Shown here in pieces: positions 6,935-13,606 of a stretch of DNA of 15,059 nt. The notes under the pieces are model-generated. The model was not told the DNA's origin and did no database searches. It was given only the letters and a program-made list of their open reading frames with translations. This DNA comes from Clostridiales bacterium (GTDB lineage Bacteria > Bacillota > Clostridia > Christensenellales > JAISNN01): assembly GCA_031273965.1 (NCBI GenBank), contig JAISQX010000152.1, positions 1 through 15,059 of the forward strand, written 5' to 3'. Both the position numbers and the translations under genes were made by a program. Position 1 is the stretch's first letter; each line of letters opens with the position of its first letter.

Positions 6935-8230
6935 ATGGAAAAAGATGTTCCCGGATGGCTTAAGCTGGATAACTCGGCGCGTATTTATCCCATGATTTAC
7001 AATCAAAACGGGCAGAATATCTTTAGAGTTTCTTGCGAACTTACGGAAAGAGTCGACCCCGTTATTTTGCGAAACGCGCTTAAGGATATATTGCCTAAGT
7101 ATCCGTCGTTCAATGTCAAATTGAAGAGGGGAGTTTTTTGGTACTATTTTGAGGAGAATAGAAAGCCGCCCATTATTTTTAATGAAGCGGATATAGCGGC
7201 GGATAAAATAGATTTCAAAGCGAATAACGATTATATCTTTAGGGCAAGTTATTACAATAGCACGGTTTCGTTGGATTTTGATCATTCGGTCACGGATGGA
7301 AAAGGCGGATTTGAGTTTGTAAAAGCGCTTTTGTTTAGGTATTTTGTTTTGCAAGGGCACGATATAGACGGCGCTAACCTCGTGCGTCCTTTTGATTCGC
7401 CGCCCGATAAGGGCGAGATGGAGGATAGCTTTTCGGTCAATTACAAACCCGTGCGCATAAGAGACGTTCGCTTAAATGAGATTTTGGGACGGCGCGGATA
7501 TGAAATAAGCGGGGTGCCTTTTGAAAACTCAAAGTACGGACTTATAACCGGGCAATGCGATATTTCCGCGATAAAGCTTGCCGCAAAAAAATATAACGCG
7601 ACGGTCACCGAATATCTGGGCGGACTTTTGATGTATTCGATATATAAGACGAACTACAACGACCACAGCGGTAAAAGACCCATAAAGTTGTTGATACCCA
7701 TAAATCTGCGGCGTTTGTTCGGCTCCCGAACATTGAGAAATTTTTCTTTCGCGTCGGTTGTGGAAGCCGAAATAAAATCCAAGGACATAACGTTGGAGTA
7801 TTTTATCGGCGAGATAAAGAAACAGTTGACCAAGACTCTCGAAGAGGCGAATCTAAGAACCGCCGTGGCGGGCATAGTAAAGGTGGACAAAAATTTTTTG
7901 GTAAAGCTCTTGCCGTTGCCCGTAAAATACGTTATTTTTAGATTAATACAAGAGTTTATCTGGAAATTCAAAACGAATACGGCTATCTTTACAAATCCGG
8001 GTATCATTGACATACCGCGGACAATGCATCCGTTTATACGGCAGCTGAATTTTTTTTCGGCGCCGGTCAGAAGTCTGAAGCTCAATTGCGCGACCGTGAC
8101 TCATAACGGCGAGATATCCATAAGCTTTGCGCGGAGATGCAAAGAGACGGACATAATGAAATTCTTCTTTAACGCGTTAACTAAGGAAGGAGCGGAAATC
8201 GGCGTCGTAAGTAATTATGCCGAACTATAA
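6935..8230 (+). CDS. condensation-fold acyltransferase (alcohol acetyltransferase-like)
   Basis: The 431-residue protein resembles the family often annotated in Clostridia as alcohol acetyltransferase, related to NRPS condensation and chloramphenicol acetyltransferase folds. The N-terminus has the typical WLKLDNSARIYPM. The catalytic motif HxxxDG is present as DHSVTDG (His117, Asp121, Gly122), followed by KGGFEFVKALL. The second half has the expected 'PINLRRLFGSRTLRNFSF' segment (about 250-267) and a C-terminal strand near TVTHNGEISISFARR. There is no signal peptide and no carrier domain. Donor and acceptor are unknown; by family an acyl-CoA donor and a hydroxyl or amino acceptor are likely. 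The SD is weak and distant (AAAGGA 6917-6922, 12 nt). Promoter at 6822-6850. It is followed after 77 nt by the zinc-ribbon membrane gene, probably its partner. Confidence 0.8.
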   Translation: MEKDVPGWLKLDNSARIYPMIYNQNGQNIFRVSCELTERVDPVILRNALKDILPKYPSFNVKLKRGVFWYYFEENRKPPIIFNEADIAADKIDFKANNDYIFRASYYNSTVSLDFDHSVTDGKGGFEFVKALLFRYFVLQGHDIDGANLVRPFDSPPDKGEMEDSFSVNYKPVRIRDVRLNEILGRRGYEISGVPFENSKYGLITGQCDISAIKLAAKKYNATVTEYLGGLLMYSIYKTNYNDHSGKRPIKLLIPINLRRLFGSRTLRNFSFASVVEAEIKSKDITLEYFIGEIKKQLTKTLEEANLRTAVAGIVKVDKNFLVKLLPLPVKYVIFRLIQEFIWKFKTNTAIFTNPGIIDIPRTMHPFIRQLNFFSAPVRSLKLNCATVTHNGEISISFARRCKETDIMKFFFNALTKEGAEIGVVSNYAEL

Positions 8231-8240
8231 TAAAGGTTGC

Positions 8241-8272
8241 CAAGCATTTCAAAGTCCAGGGAGGAATGCTTG
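8241..8272 (+). promoter_or_regulatory. intercistronic hairpin before the zinc-ribbon membrane gene
   Basis: CAAGCATT (8241-8248) pairs with AATGCTTG (8265-8272), extended by TTTC/GGAA-side wobble pairs to about 10 bp, with a 12-nt loop. It lies 11 nt after the acyltransferase stop, includes an SD-like AGGGAGG and an ATG at 8266, and has no T-run. It may stabilise the upstream message or tune expression of the second gene. Confidence 0.35.
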
Positions 8273-8295
8273 TAGACGCCTTAAATATAAAATAT

Positions 8296-8301
8296 AAGGA
8301 G
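8296..8301 (+). promoter_or_regulatory. ribosome binding site deciding the start at 8308
   Basis: AAGGAG with a 6-nt spacer to ATG 8308. The in-frame upstream ATG at 8266 has its AGGGAGG only 1 nt away, too close for efficient initiation. Confidence 0.75.
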
Positions 8302-8307
8302 AAGCGA

Positions 8308-8985
8308 ATGCGTTGTTATAATTGCGGCGTTGAGGTAAGAGGCAGAGTCAACGTATGTCCGCTCTGCCACAATAAATTAGAAGAGGAAGAAAATCCGGGC
8401 GAGGACGTATTTCCGGTTTTTCCGAAGGGACGGACGGAAAAAAAGATTTCCTTTAACAGAGTGTTTTGGTTTGTCTTTTTTAACGCCGTATCCATATGCG
8501 TTGCCGTCAATATAATATTTGAAACGCAATTCTGGTCGATGATTGTAGCCGCGGGGCTTATTTACGTATATGTTTTGATAAAAAACACCATACTGTCAAG
8601 GACGGAGATATCAAAAAAATTTTTTTTCCAGACCATAGTCCTATCAACAATCTTTATAGCTATATGGCTTGCGTTTTTTAAACAAGACGGGTATAATATG
8701 TCATGGGTATTCGAGTACGTTTTGCCTATATTGTATGCCGTCAGCGCTCTTGCTTACGGGATATTGATTTTTTTTAGAGTGCATAATTTTAACGACTATA
8801 TCATATACGAATTGTTTATTATCATACTCGGCGTAATGCCTTTAGTTTTGTTTTTTTGTGGTGTTATAAAGTTGGGAATACCCGCGCTTATATGTTTTTT
8901 TGTATGTCTTTTTGTCTTTTTGAGCAATTTGATTTTTTCTTGGAAGTTTGTCATAAACGAGTTAAAAAGACGTTTTCACGCTTGA
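8308..8985 (+). CDS. zinc-ribbon six-helix membrane protein (DUF6320-like)
   Basis: The 225-residue protein starts with a short zinc ribbon, MRCYNCGVEVRG...VCPLCH (Cys3, Cys6, Cys17, Cys20), and an acidic linker (EEEENPGED). Six hydrophobic membrane segments follow and it ends with a basic cytoplasmic tail (ELKRRFHA). This organisation resembles DUF6320-type proteins, which to my knowledge often sit beside condensation-fold 'alcohol acetyltransferase' genes in Clostridia, as here. Function unknown; a membrane anchor or partner for the acyltransferase is an inference from the neighbourhood. Start choice: ATG 8308 has a good SD (8296-8301) and puts the zinc ribbon at the N-terminus. Starting at the ATG at 8266 would add 14 residues (MLVDALNIKYKEKR) with no family support that I know. 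Confidence 0.75.
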   Translation: MRCYNCGVEVRGRVNVCPLCHNKLEEEENPGEDVFPVFPKGRTEKKISFNRVFWFVFFNAVSICVAVNIIFETQFWSMIVAAGLIYVYVLIKNTILSRTEISKKFFFQTIVLSTIFIAIWLAFFKQDGYNMSWVFEYVLPILYAVSALAYGILIFFRVHNFNDYIIYELFIIILGVMPLVLFFCGVIKLGIPALICFFVCLFVFLSNLIFSWKFVINELKRRFHA

Positions 8986-9059
8986 TAAGAGTCTATCGCA
9001 AAAAAAAATTGAAAACCCGACCCGCAAAAGCTTGTTCGTTTAATTTGGGCGGTGAAGCT

Positions 9060-9088
9060 TTGACACAAAATCGTTAGCGTAATCTAAC
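9060..9088 (+). promoter_or_regulatory. candidate promoter upstream of yqfC
   Basis: TTGACA (9060-9065) is a perfect -35 and TCTAAC (9083-9088, 4/6) is 17 nt downstream. A CATATACG at 9102-9109 loosely recalls a sporulation sigma-E -10, which would fit yqfC biology, but no matching -35 was found. The 264-nt gap is otherwise empty of genes. Confidence 0.3.
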
Positions 9089-9249
9089 TTTAATAGTTTA
9101 GCATATACGTTTTTTCTTGCCAAACGAATGAATAAAATTTTTGGAAAAATTTTTGTTCTAAAATCTACCGTGAGAATCCGCGGTAAATAAAAATATTTTA
9201 GGAGGCTTAATCATAAACTTTAGGGTAAAAGAGAGCGGAGGCGGGCGGT

Positions 9250-9498
9250 ATGGTTTTTTTTGACGATTTAAAAGATAAGCTTGATTTAACGGATTTCGGC
9301 GGAGGGAAGATAATAATATTTGACGGCGGAGTATATGTCGAAGGGCATAAAGGCGCGATAGAATTATCGGGTGAGACGGTGGTGTTCGTTATGAAAAAAA
9401 GCAGGTTAAGATTGAACGGAATCGGATTTAGGCTGTCGTGTATATCGAACGATAGCGCGACGGTAAGGGGAAAGCTGTCTTCTTTAAATTTTGAATGA
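9250..9498 (+). CDS. yqfC: sporulation protein YqfC (YabP family)
   Basis: The 82-residue protein belongs to the small all-beta YqfC/YabP family. In B. subtilis yqfC is a mother-cell sporulation gene next to yqfD. The family pattern is visible: GGGKIIIFDGGVYVEGHKGA, then 'ELSGETVVFVMKKSRLRLNG', a 'FRLSCIS' strand and a final 'TVRGKLSSLNFE'. Length is normal. Start choice: an in-frame TAA at 9226 bounds the frame, and ATG 9250 follows GGAGG (9237-9241) at 8 nt. Its TGA overlaps the yqfD ATG (ATGA), so the two are coupled. A second strong SD-like site (about 9198-9205) lies further upstream with no standard start codon. Confidence 0.9.
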   Translation: MVFFDDLKDKLDLTDFGGGKIIIFDGGVYVEGHKGAIELSGETVVFVMKKSRLRLNGIGFRLSCISNDSATVRGKLSSLNFE

Positions 9499-10628
9499 GC
9501 GGTACGAGGGGGTATATGGATTATACGGTTTTTAGAACTACGGCGTTAAACTGCAGAAAAACGCTTTCGGCGATAACGAAAAAAAATATTGTAATGTACG
9601 ACGTTCTATCTTCAAACGGGGAATTAACCTTCAAAGTGAATAGAAACGACGCCGTAAAGATAATTGCTTTTTTTGAAGAAATGTGCTATACTTACCGGAT
9701 AGTAAAGCAAGGTGGGATTGGCTACGGTTTTTTGAAACTTTTAAAAAGAAAGGGACTTGTAGCCGGCATACTTATAGTCTGTACTATATTCGGGCTTATG
9801 GGCTCGCGGCTCAATGAAATAAAAGTAAGCGGGTTAAAGACGGTAGAGTATTCCGATATAATAAAAATACTCGAAGCCGAAGGCATAAAAAAGGGAGTTT
9901 ATACCAAAAATATAGACAAAAAACATATCGAGTATATAATTACAAGCTCGATAGAGCGTATAGCGTTTGCCTCTATCAAGATAAGCGGAATGACGTTATT
10001 TATAAATATTTATGAGGAACTGCCTCCGCCCGACGTAATAGACATGACCCGGAACCAACCGGTGACGGCTAAAAAGGACGGGATAATAACCCGTATGACG
10101 GTTTTTCAGGGCACGCCGGTTGTCAAGGTCAATGACCCGGTTAGAGTCGGGGATGTTTTGATAGCGCCTTTCATTGATGTGGGAGGAGAACCGTTCGAGA
10201 TAAGGGCGATAGGCGACGTGTACGCCAAGGTTTATGTAAAGGGAGAAGCCGTATTCTTTGAAGAAACGGTTTCCGTAACTCGGACCGGAGAATCGAAGCT
10301 AATAAGCGAGTTGGATATTTTTGGAATGAAATTTGGAAAGCCCGTATCGCCTTACGAGTTGTACGAAGAAAAAATCGTACGCGAATACATCTTTGCGTCC
10401 GTGCCTATAAAAATCGTCAGGCATTATTATTTTGAGCTTACGGCGCGAACGGTAAAGATGAAATTTGAAGATGAGCTTAGCCGTCTCATAGAGTTGGCAA
10501 AAAAGAATGCGAGCGCAAAGCTCCCGAAAGACGCTTTGATAATGGACGAATGGCATATGGTACGGGAGGGAGCCGGCGGGGAAAAAATCGTTGAATACTA
10601 CTATGAAGTCGAGGAAAAGATATCGTAA
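9495..10628 (+). CDS. yqfD: sporulation protein YqfD
   Basis: The 377-residue single-pass membrane protein is of the YqfD family and needed for normal sporulation in Bacillus. A short N-terminal soluble part (1-80) resembles the family's small alpha/beta domain. One membrane helix lies near 87-104 (LVAGILIVCTIFGLMGS), followed by a large outer domain. The outer part has a POTRA-like start (NEIKVSGLKTVEYSDIIKIL) and the conserved family block TAKKDGIITRMTVFQGTPVVKVNDPVRVGDVLI (given here in parts: DGIITR, GTPVVK, VGDVLI) around 189-223. Start choice: ATG 9495 is coupled to the yqfC stop. An ATG at 9516 lies only about 3 nt behind an AGGGGG run and is an alternative. In many Bacillota phoH follows; here pgpH follows after 71 nt. 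Confidence 0.92.
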   Translation: MSGTRGYMDYTVFRTTALNCRKTLSAITKKNIVMYDVLSSNGELTFKVNRNDAVKIIAFFEEMCYTYRIVKQGGIGYGFLKLLKRKGLVAGILIVCTIFGLMGSRLNEIKVSGLKTVEYSDIIKILEAEGIKKGVYTKNIDKKHIEYIITSSIERIAFASIKISGMTLFINIYEELPPPDVIDMTRNQPVTAKKDGIITRMTVFQGTPVVKVNDPVRVGDVLIAPFIDVGGEPFEIRAIGDVYAKVYVKGEAVFFEETVSVTRTGESKLISELDIFGMKFGKPVSPYELYEEKIVREYIFASVPIKIVRHYYFELTARTVKMKFEDELSRLIELAKKNASAKLPKDALIMDEWHMVREGAGGEKIVEYYYEVEEKIS

Positions 10629-10699
10629 ACGAGCTACATAATTAAAGATGCCGCCTGCGGGAGAAAAAGACTCTTTGAGGCAATGTAAAGAGGAAAAAT

Positions 10700-12130
10700 A
10701 TGAAAAAAAATAAGATTTTAACGATAGCGGGAGAAAAAAACAAACGCAAAAACAGGCTGTACATTTTGGGCGCGATAGGCGCCATAACGGTCGTGTCGTT
10801 TGTTTTTTGTATGTATTATAACATTATAGTACATCACGAATTTTTTACAACCGACAATTATACCGAGGCGTTATCGGCGTTTATCGTTCTGTTTTTGATG
10901 TACCTAACGCTTTTTATCTACGAGAAATATATTTCAAAAAGCTTTGAAGAAAGCTTGAAGCCGTACTTTATTTCGCTTTTCACTTCTTTTTTGACTCTTG
11001 TGCTGTCCGTGACGCTCATGAAGTATGTTTCCGAATTTTTTATACCGTTTGTTTTTTTGTTTTTGGTGCTTTCCGCGTTGACAAATACGCGCACGTCGAT
11101 GTTTTGCCTTTTTGTTACGCTTTTGGCTTTGTCGTTTGTCGTAATAAACGGCAACGGGGTGTATAACGTAACAAAAGCGCTTTACGGAGGGCTTTTCGGC
11201 GCCGTCGGGGGAGCGCTTGCCGTTTTTTCGGTCAAAAAGAGCTATAAACGCATAAATATAGTGCTGTACAATATGTTCCTCGGCTTTATTTCGTCGGCTT
11301 TTGCCGCTTTGTACGCGTTTTTATCGGGCGCGTTTCCGATCGGCGACGCCGTATGGATGTTTACGTCCACGGCGCTTTCGGTTGCGCTTTTTATGATTTT
11401 GATACCGCTTTTAGAAAAGTCTTTCGACATTAGCACCGATTTTAGATTATCCGAATACTTGACTTTAAAAAACCCCGTTTTGCGGGAATTAAAAGAGAAA
11501 GCGCCGGGGACGTATCACCATTCGCTGATGGTTGCGACGCTTGCCGAGATTTGCGCCGAGGCGATCGGCGAAAATCCCATGCTCGCGCGCGCGGGGGCGT
11601 ATTATCATGACGTGGGAAAAATAAAGGCTCCGGAATTTTTTGGGGAGAACCAGACGGACGGATACAATCCGCACGACGAGCTTATTCCGGAAATAAGCGC
11701 AAGTAAAATAATAGCGCACACAAAAAACGGCGTTCAGATTTTAAAGGATAACGGCTTCCCGAAAGAAATAATACGGGTGGCGGAGGAACATCACGGTACG
11801 ACGCCCGTAAACTTTTTTTATAACAAGGCTAAAAATATGACGGAAGGGAGTTTGGCTTCATATAATTACGTCTATGAGAACGACAAACCGTCGAATAAGA
11901 TATCCGCGCTGATTATGATATGCGATACCGTCGAATCGGCGGTTAGGGCAAATCAGAGCGCGGACCTTGCGGACTTGATCAAAAAACTCATAAAGGATAA
12001 GATGAATCTGGAACAATTTGACTCTTGCGACATATCCTTAAAAGATATCGAGACCATTCAAAAGACCTTGGCGGAGGTGATACCTCAGGTCTTTCACGCA
12101 AGAATCCGTTATCAGGCGACAAAGGAATAA
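10700..12130 (+). CDS. pgpH: PgpH-type c-di-AMP phosphodiesterase lacking the extracellular sensor domain
   Basis: This is the HD-domain membrane hydrolase that degrades c-di-AMP in Bacillota. The 476 residues compare with roughly 700 for standard PgpH/YqfF. An N-terminal anchor helix (about 20-43) is followed after only a short loop (HHEFFTTDNY) by the seven-helix membrane core (about 56-237). The large extracellular HDED domain that normally sits between them is absent. The cytoplasmic HD domain is complete: His274 (GTYHHS), His303-Asp304 (YYHDVGK), His340, His364-His365 (EEHHG) and Asp409 (MICDT). The spacing of the metal ligands is as expected, so it should be catalytically active. Start: ATG 10700 with an AGAGG about 10 nt upstream. 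Placed between yqfD and ybeY as in the usual order, minus phoH. Regulation by an extracellular signal is presumably lost or different. Confidence 0.9.
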   Translation: MKKNKILTIAGEKNKRKNRLYILGAIGAITVVSFVFCMYYNIIVHHEFFTTDNYTEALSAFIVLFLMYLTLFIYEKYISKSFEESLKPYFISLFTSFLTLVLSVTLMKYVSEFFIPFVFLFLVLSALTNTRTSMFCLFVTLLALSFVVINGNGVYNVTKALYGGLFGAVGGALAVFSVKKSYKRINIVLYNMFLGFISSAFAALYAFLSGAFPIGDAVWMFTSTALSVALFMILIPLLEKSFDISTDFRLSEYLTLKNPVLRELKEKAPGTYHHSLMVATLAEICAEAIGENPMLARAGAYYHDVGKIKAPEFFGENQTDGYNPHDELIPEISASKIIAHTKNGVQILKDNGFPKEIIRVAEEHHGTTPVNFFYNKAKNMTEGSLASYNYVYENDKPSNKISALIMICDTVESAVRANQSADLADLIKKLIKDKMNLEQFDSCDISLKDIETIQKTLAEVIPQVFHARIRYQATKE

Positions 12131-12273
12131 ACGGCGGCTTATCGGCGCATGTAAAAGCGCAAGCGATTATCCGAGGCGATATTTTGGCGGGCGGAAGCGG
12201 CGAGTCGATAAAAATACCGAAAATTTTGAGAAAGGTTTTGCGAAAAATTTTTTCGCGGACAAATATTGTCTTT

Positions 12274-12279
12274 AAGGAG
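12274..12279 (+). promoter_or_regulatory. ribosome binding site fixing the ybeY start
   Basis: AAGGAG with a 6-nt spacer to ATG 12286. The reading frame remains open upstream to 12025, but that part overlaps pgpH and has no family similarity. Confidence 0.8.
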
Positions 12280-12285
12280 AAATGT

Positions 12286-12759
12286 ATGCTGTCTCTGTAT
12301 GATTTTCCCATCGGTTACGTAAAGGATGCGGAACGCGTATACAAGGCGGCGTTAAAATATTTTGGTCAGCGCGATATTTTTGACGTCGACGTGTCTTGCG
12401 TGTCCGATAGGGAGATTAGAAAAATAAACAAGGATACCAGAGGAATCGACGCCGTAACCGATGTATTGTCTTATCCAAACCTCGCGGTCAATACACTGCC
12501 GATAAAAAAAATAGACTTTAAGAGCGACGTAAATTTGGAAACCGGCAGGATTATTTTAGGAGAGATAGTTATCTGTTTGAATAGAGCCGAGAAACAGGCG
12601 AAGGAATACGGTCATTCGAACCAAAGGGAATACAGTTATCTTTTTTTGCACGGACTTTTGCATCTTTTCGGCTTTGACCATGAGGAAGAGAAGGATATAA
12701 AGAAAATGCGCGAGGCGGAAGAGGCGATACTAAATTCCGTAAATATACGCAGAAATTAG
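12286..12759 (+). CDS. ybeY: endoribonuclease YbeY, rRNA maturation factor
   Basis: The 157-residue metalloprotein takes part in 16S rRNA 3' end maturation and ribosome quality control. The zinc site HGLLHLFGFDH (His122, His126, His132) is intact. The other family block, NKDTRGIDAVTDVLSYP (48-64), carries the conserved Arg and the TDVLS strand. Length is normal. Start choice: ATG 12286 with AAGGAG at 6 nt. A longer frame back to 12025 would give 244 residues, but its extra part overlaps the end of pgpH in another frame and reads as noise. There is a 155-nt gap after pgpH with an AT-rich palindrome (12240-12256). In B. subtilis dgkA follows; here cdd follows directly. Confidence 0.95.
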   Translation: MLSLYDFPIGYVKDAERVYKAALKYFGQRDIFDVDVSCVSDREIRKINKDTRGIDAVTDVLSYPNLAVNTLPIKKIDFKSDVNLETGRIILGEIVICLNRAEKQAKEYGHSNQREYSYLFLHGLLHLFGFDHEEEKDIKKMREAEEAILNSVNIRRN

Positions 12760-12835
12760 TTTGCGTCGGCGCTAACAAAAAGCTGTAAAACGATAGACCT
12801 TTATAATGCGTCAGTTTTGGGTAAATCAATTTTTT

Positions 12836-12840
12836 GGAGA
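12836..12840 (+). promoter_or_regulatory. ribosome binding site fixing the cdd start
   Basis: GGAGA with a 7-nt spacer to ATG 12848. It lies inside the longer open frame beginning at 12806, showing that the upstream ATG is not the natural start. A TATAAT at 12802-12807 overlaps that upstream ATG, but no -35 was found. Confidence 0.75.
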
Positions 12841-12847
12841 CTTTATT

Positions 12848-13246
12848 ATGCTTGAGGATATTGAGTATACCATCGATTTATTGGTGCCCGCGGCAAGAGC
12901 CGCGGCGGAAAACGCCTATGTTCCGTATTCGGAGAAAGCCGTGGGCGCCGCGCTTTTGACGTCCGGCGGGGTTATTTACAGCGGCGCGGCGATAGAAAAC
13001 GCGGTTTTTTCGGCGTCGGTTTGCGCGGAGAGAGCGGCGATATTCAATGCCGTATCGGCGGGCGAAACACAGTTTGACGCGATAGCCGTATACAGTTTTG
13101 GCGACGAGCCGGTACGTCCTTGCGGCTTATGCCTCGATACGCTTGCGGAATTTGTCGGCGGTATAACCGTGATTGCCGCATGCGATGAAAAATTGGAAAC
13201 ATACGAAATAAAAGATCTGAAGCATATCGAAAATTCGCGTCGATAA
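12848..13246 (+). CDS. cdd: cytidine deaminase
   Basis: The 132-residue zinc enzyme converts cytidine and deoxycytidine to uridine and deoxyuridine in pyrimidine salvage. Length is that of the homotetrameric bacterial type. The N-terminus has AYVPYSEKAVGAALLT. The active site is VCAERAAIF with Cys59 and Glu61, and the second zinc pair is PCGLC (Cys92, Cys95). After that pair most family members have Arg-Gln; here the residues are Leu-Asp (96-97), and the residue between the cysteines is Leu94 rather than the usual Ala or His. Activity is likely but the substitution is unusual. Start choice: ATG 12848 with GGAGA at 7 nt. It lies 88 nt after ybeY in the usual ybeY-(dgkA)-cdd-era order. Confidence 0.93.
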   Translation: MLEDIEYTIDLLVPAARAAAENAYVPYSEKAVGAALLTSGGVIYSGAAIENAVFSASVCAERAAIFNAVSAGETQFDAIAVYSFGDEPVRPCGLCLDTLAEFVGGITVIAACDEKLETYEIKDLKHIENSRR

Positions 13247-13292
13247 GCGTATTTTTTTATTCTTTTTGAAGTTTGCGTCGTGATTTTTTTTT

Positions 13293-13472
13293 AGAGGCTA
13301 CGGAATAATTAACCGCAACCTTGTAGCTTTATTTTTTGCGGCATCATTTTGGTTAAATTCCGTCTTTTGCGCCTTTTAACGTAGCTCCGCTACGCTCTAA
13401 GGCACAAAAAGGTCAAAATTTATCTCAAAAGTCCGCTCGCAAAAATCTCAAATTAATTATTCCGTAGCCTCT
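13293..13472. repeat. 180-nt long imperfect hairpin repeat, copy B
   Basis: Perfect 20-bp outer arms pair 13293-13312 (AGAGGCTACGGAATAATTAA) with 13453-13472. The inside remains largely self-complementary: ATTTTTTGCGG...TTAAATTCCGTCTTTTGCGCCTT on the left against the matching right arm around 13395-13447. The fold closes at CGTAGC-TCC-GCTACG (13380-13394). Its centre, near 13383-13387, coincides with the centre of the outer arms. There is no reading frame. It shares layout, tip sequence (GTAG-TCC-CTAC) and flanking CTTTTG/CAAAAA segments with copy A read on the minus strand. It lies between cdd and era. Confidence 0.8.
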
Positions 13473-13606
13473 TAGTGAATACACTCGCGCTTTGCTTAGG
13501 TTTGCGGTTCGGATTGTGCGTGTCTAAAAATACTCGTACGGACTAATAAAAGCACAAAGGCTTTTCATACGGCGCATGTCGTAAAAATCATAAGGAATAC
13601 GAATAA
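13473..13606. other. leader region of era, no gene
   Basis: The 134 nt contain no supported reading frame. A small hairpin AAAAGC-ACAAAG-GCTTTT (13548-13565) lies 41 nt before the era start. TTGTGC at 13514-13519 has no matching -10, so I could not assign a promoter. Confidence 0.35.

Noticed and set aside
6386..7360. Minus-strand frames of 120 and 201 codons across the acyltransferase promoter and 5' end
   Set aside because: They cross a perfect plus-strand promoter and an intact HxxxDG gene and show no recognisable domain.
8266..8307. Upstream start for the zinc-ribbon membrane protein
   Set aside because: Its SD-like AGGGAGG is only 1 nt from the ATG and lies in a hairpin; AAGGAG before ATG 8308 is correctly spaced and starts at the zinc ribbon.
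9027..9061. AAAGCTT/AAGCTTT inverted repeat as a terminator after the zinc-ribbon membrane gene
   Set aside because: The loop exceeds 20 nt and no T-run follows; a chance pair of HindIII-like sites is as likely.
12025..12285. N-terminal extension of ybeY giving a 244-residue protein
   Set aside because: It overlaps the end of pgpH in another frame, shows no YbeY similarity, and a good SD with correct spacing marks ATG 12286 as the start.
12806..12847. 14-residue N-terminal extension of cytidine deaminase
   Set aside because: The upstream ATG has no SD and overlaps a TATAAT; GGAGA at 12836-12840 fits ATG 12848, which also gives the normal family length.
13225..13270. Terminator directly after cdd
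   Set aside because: T-rich sequence is present (about 13252-13268), but the only stem is 3-4 bp and not convincing.
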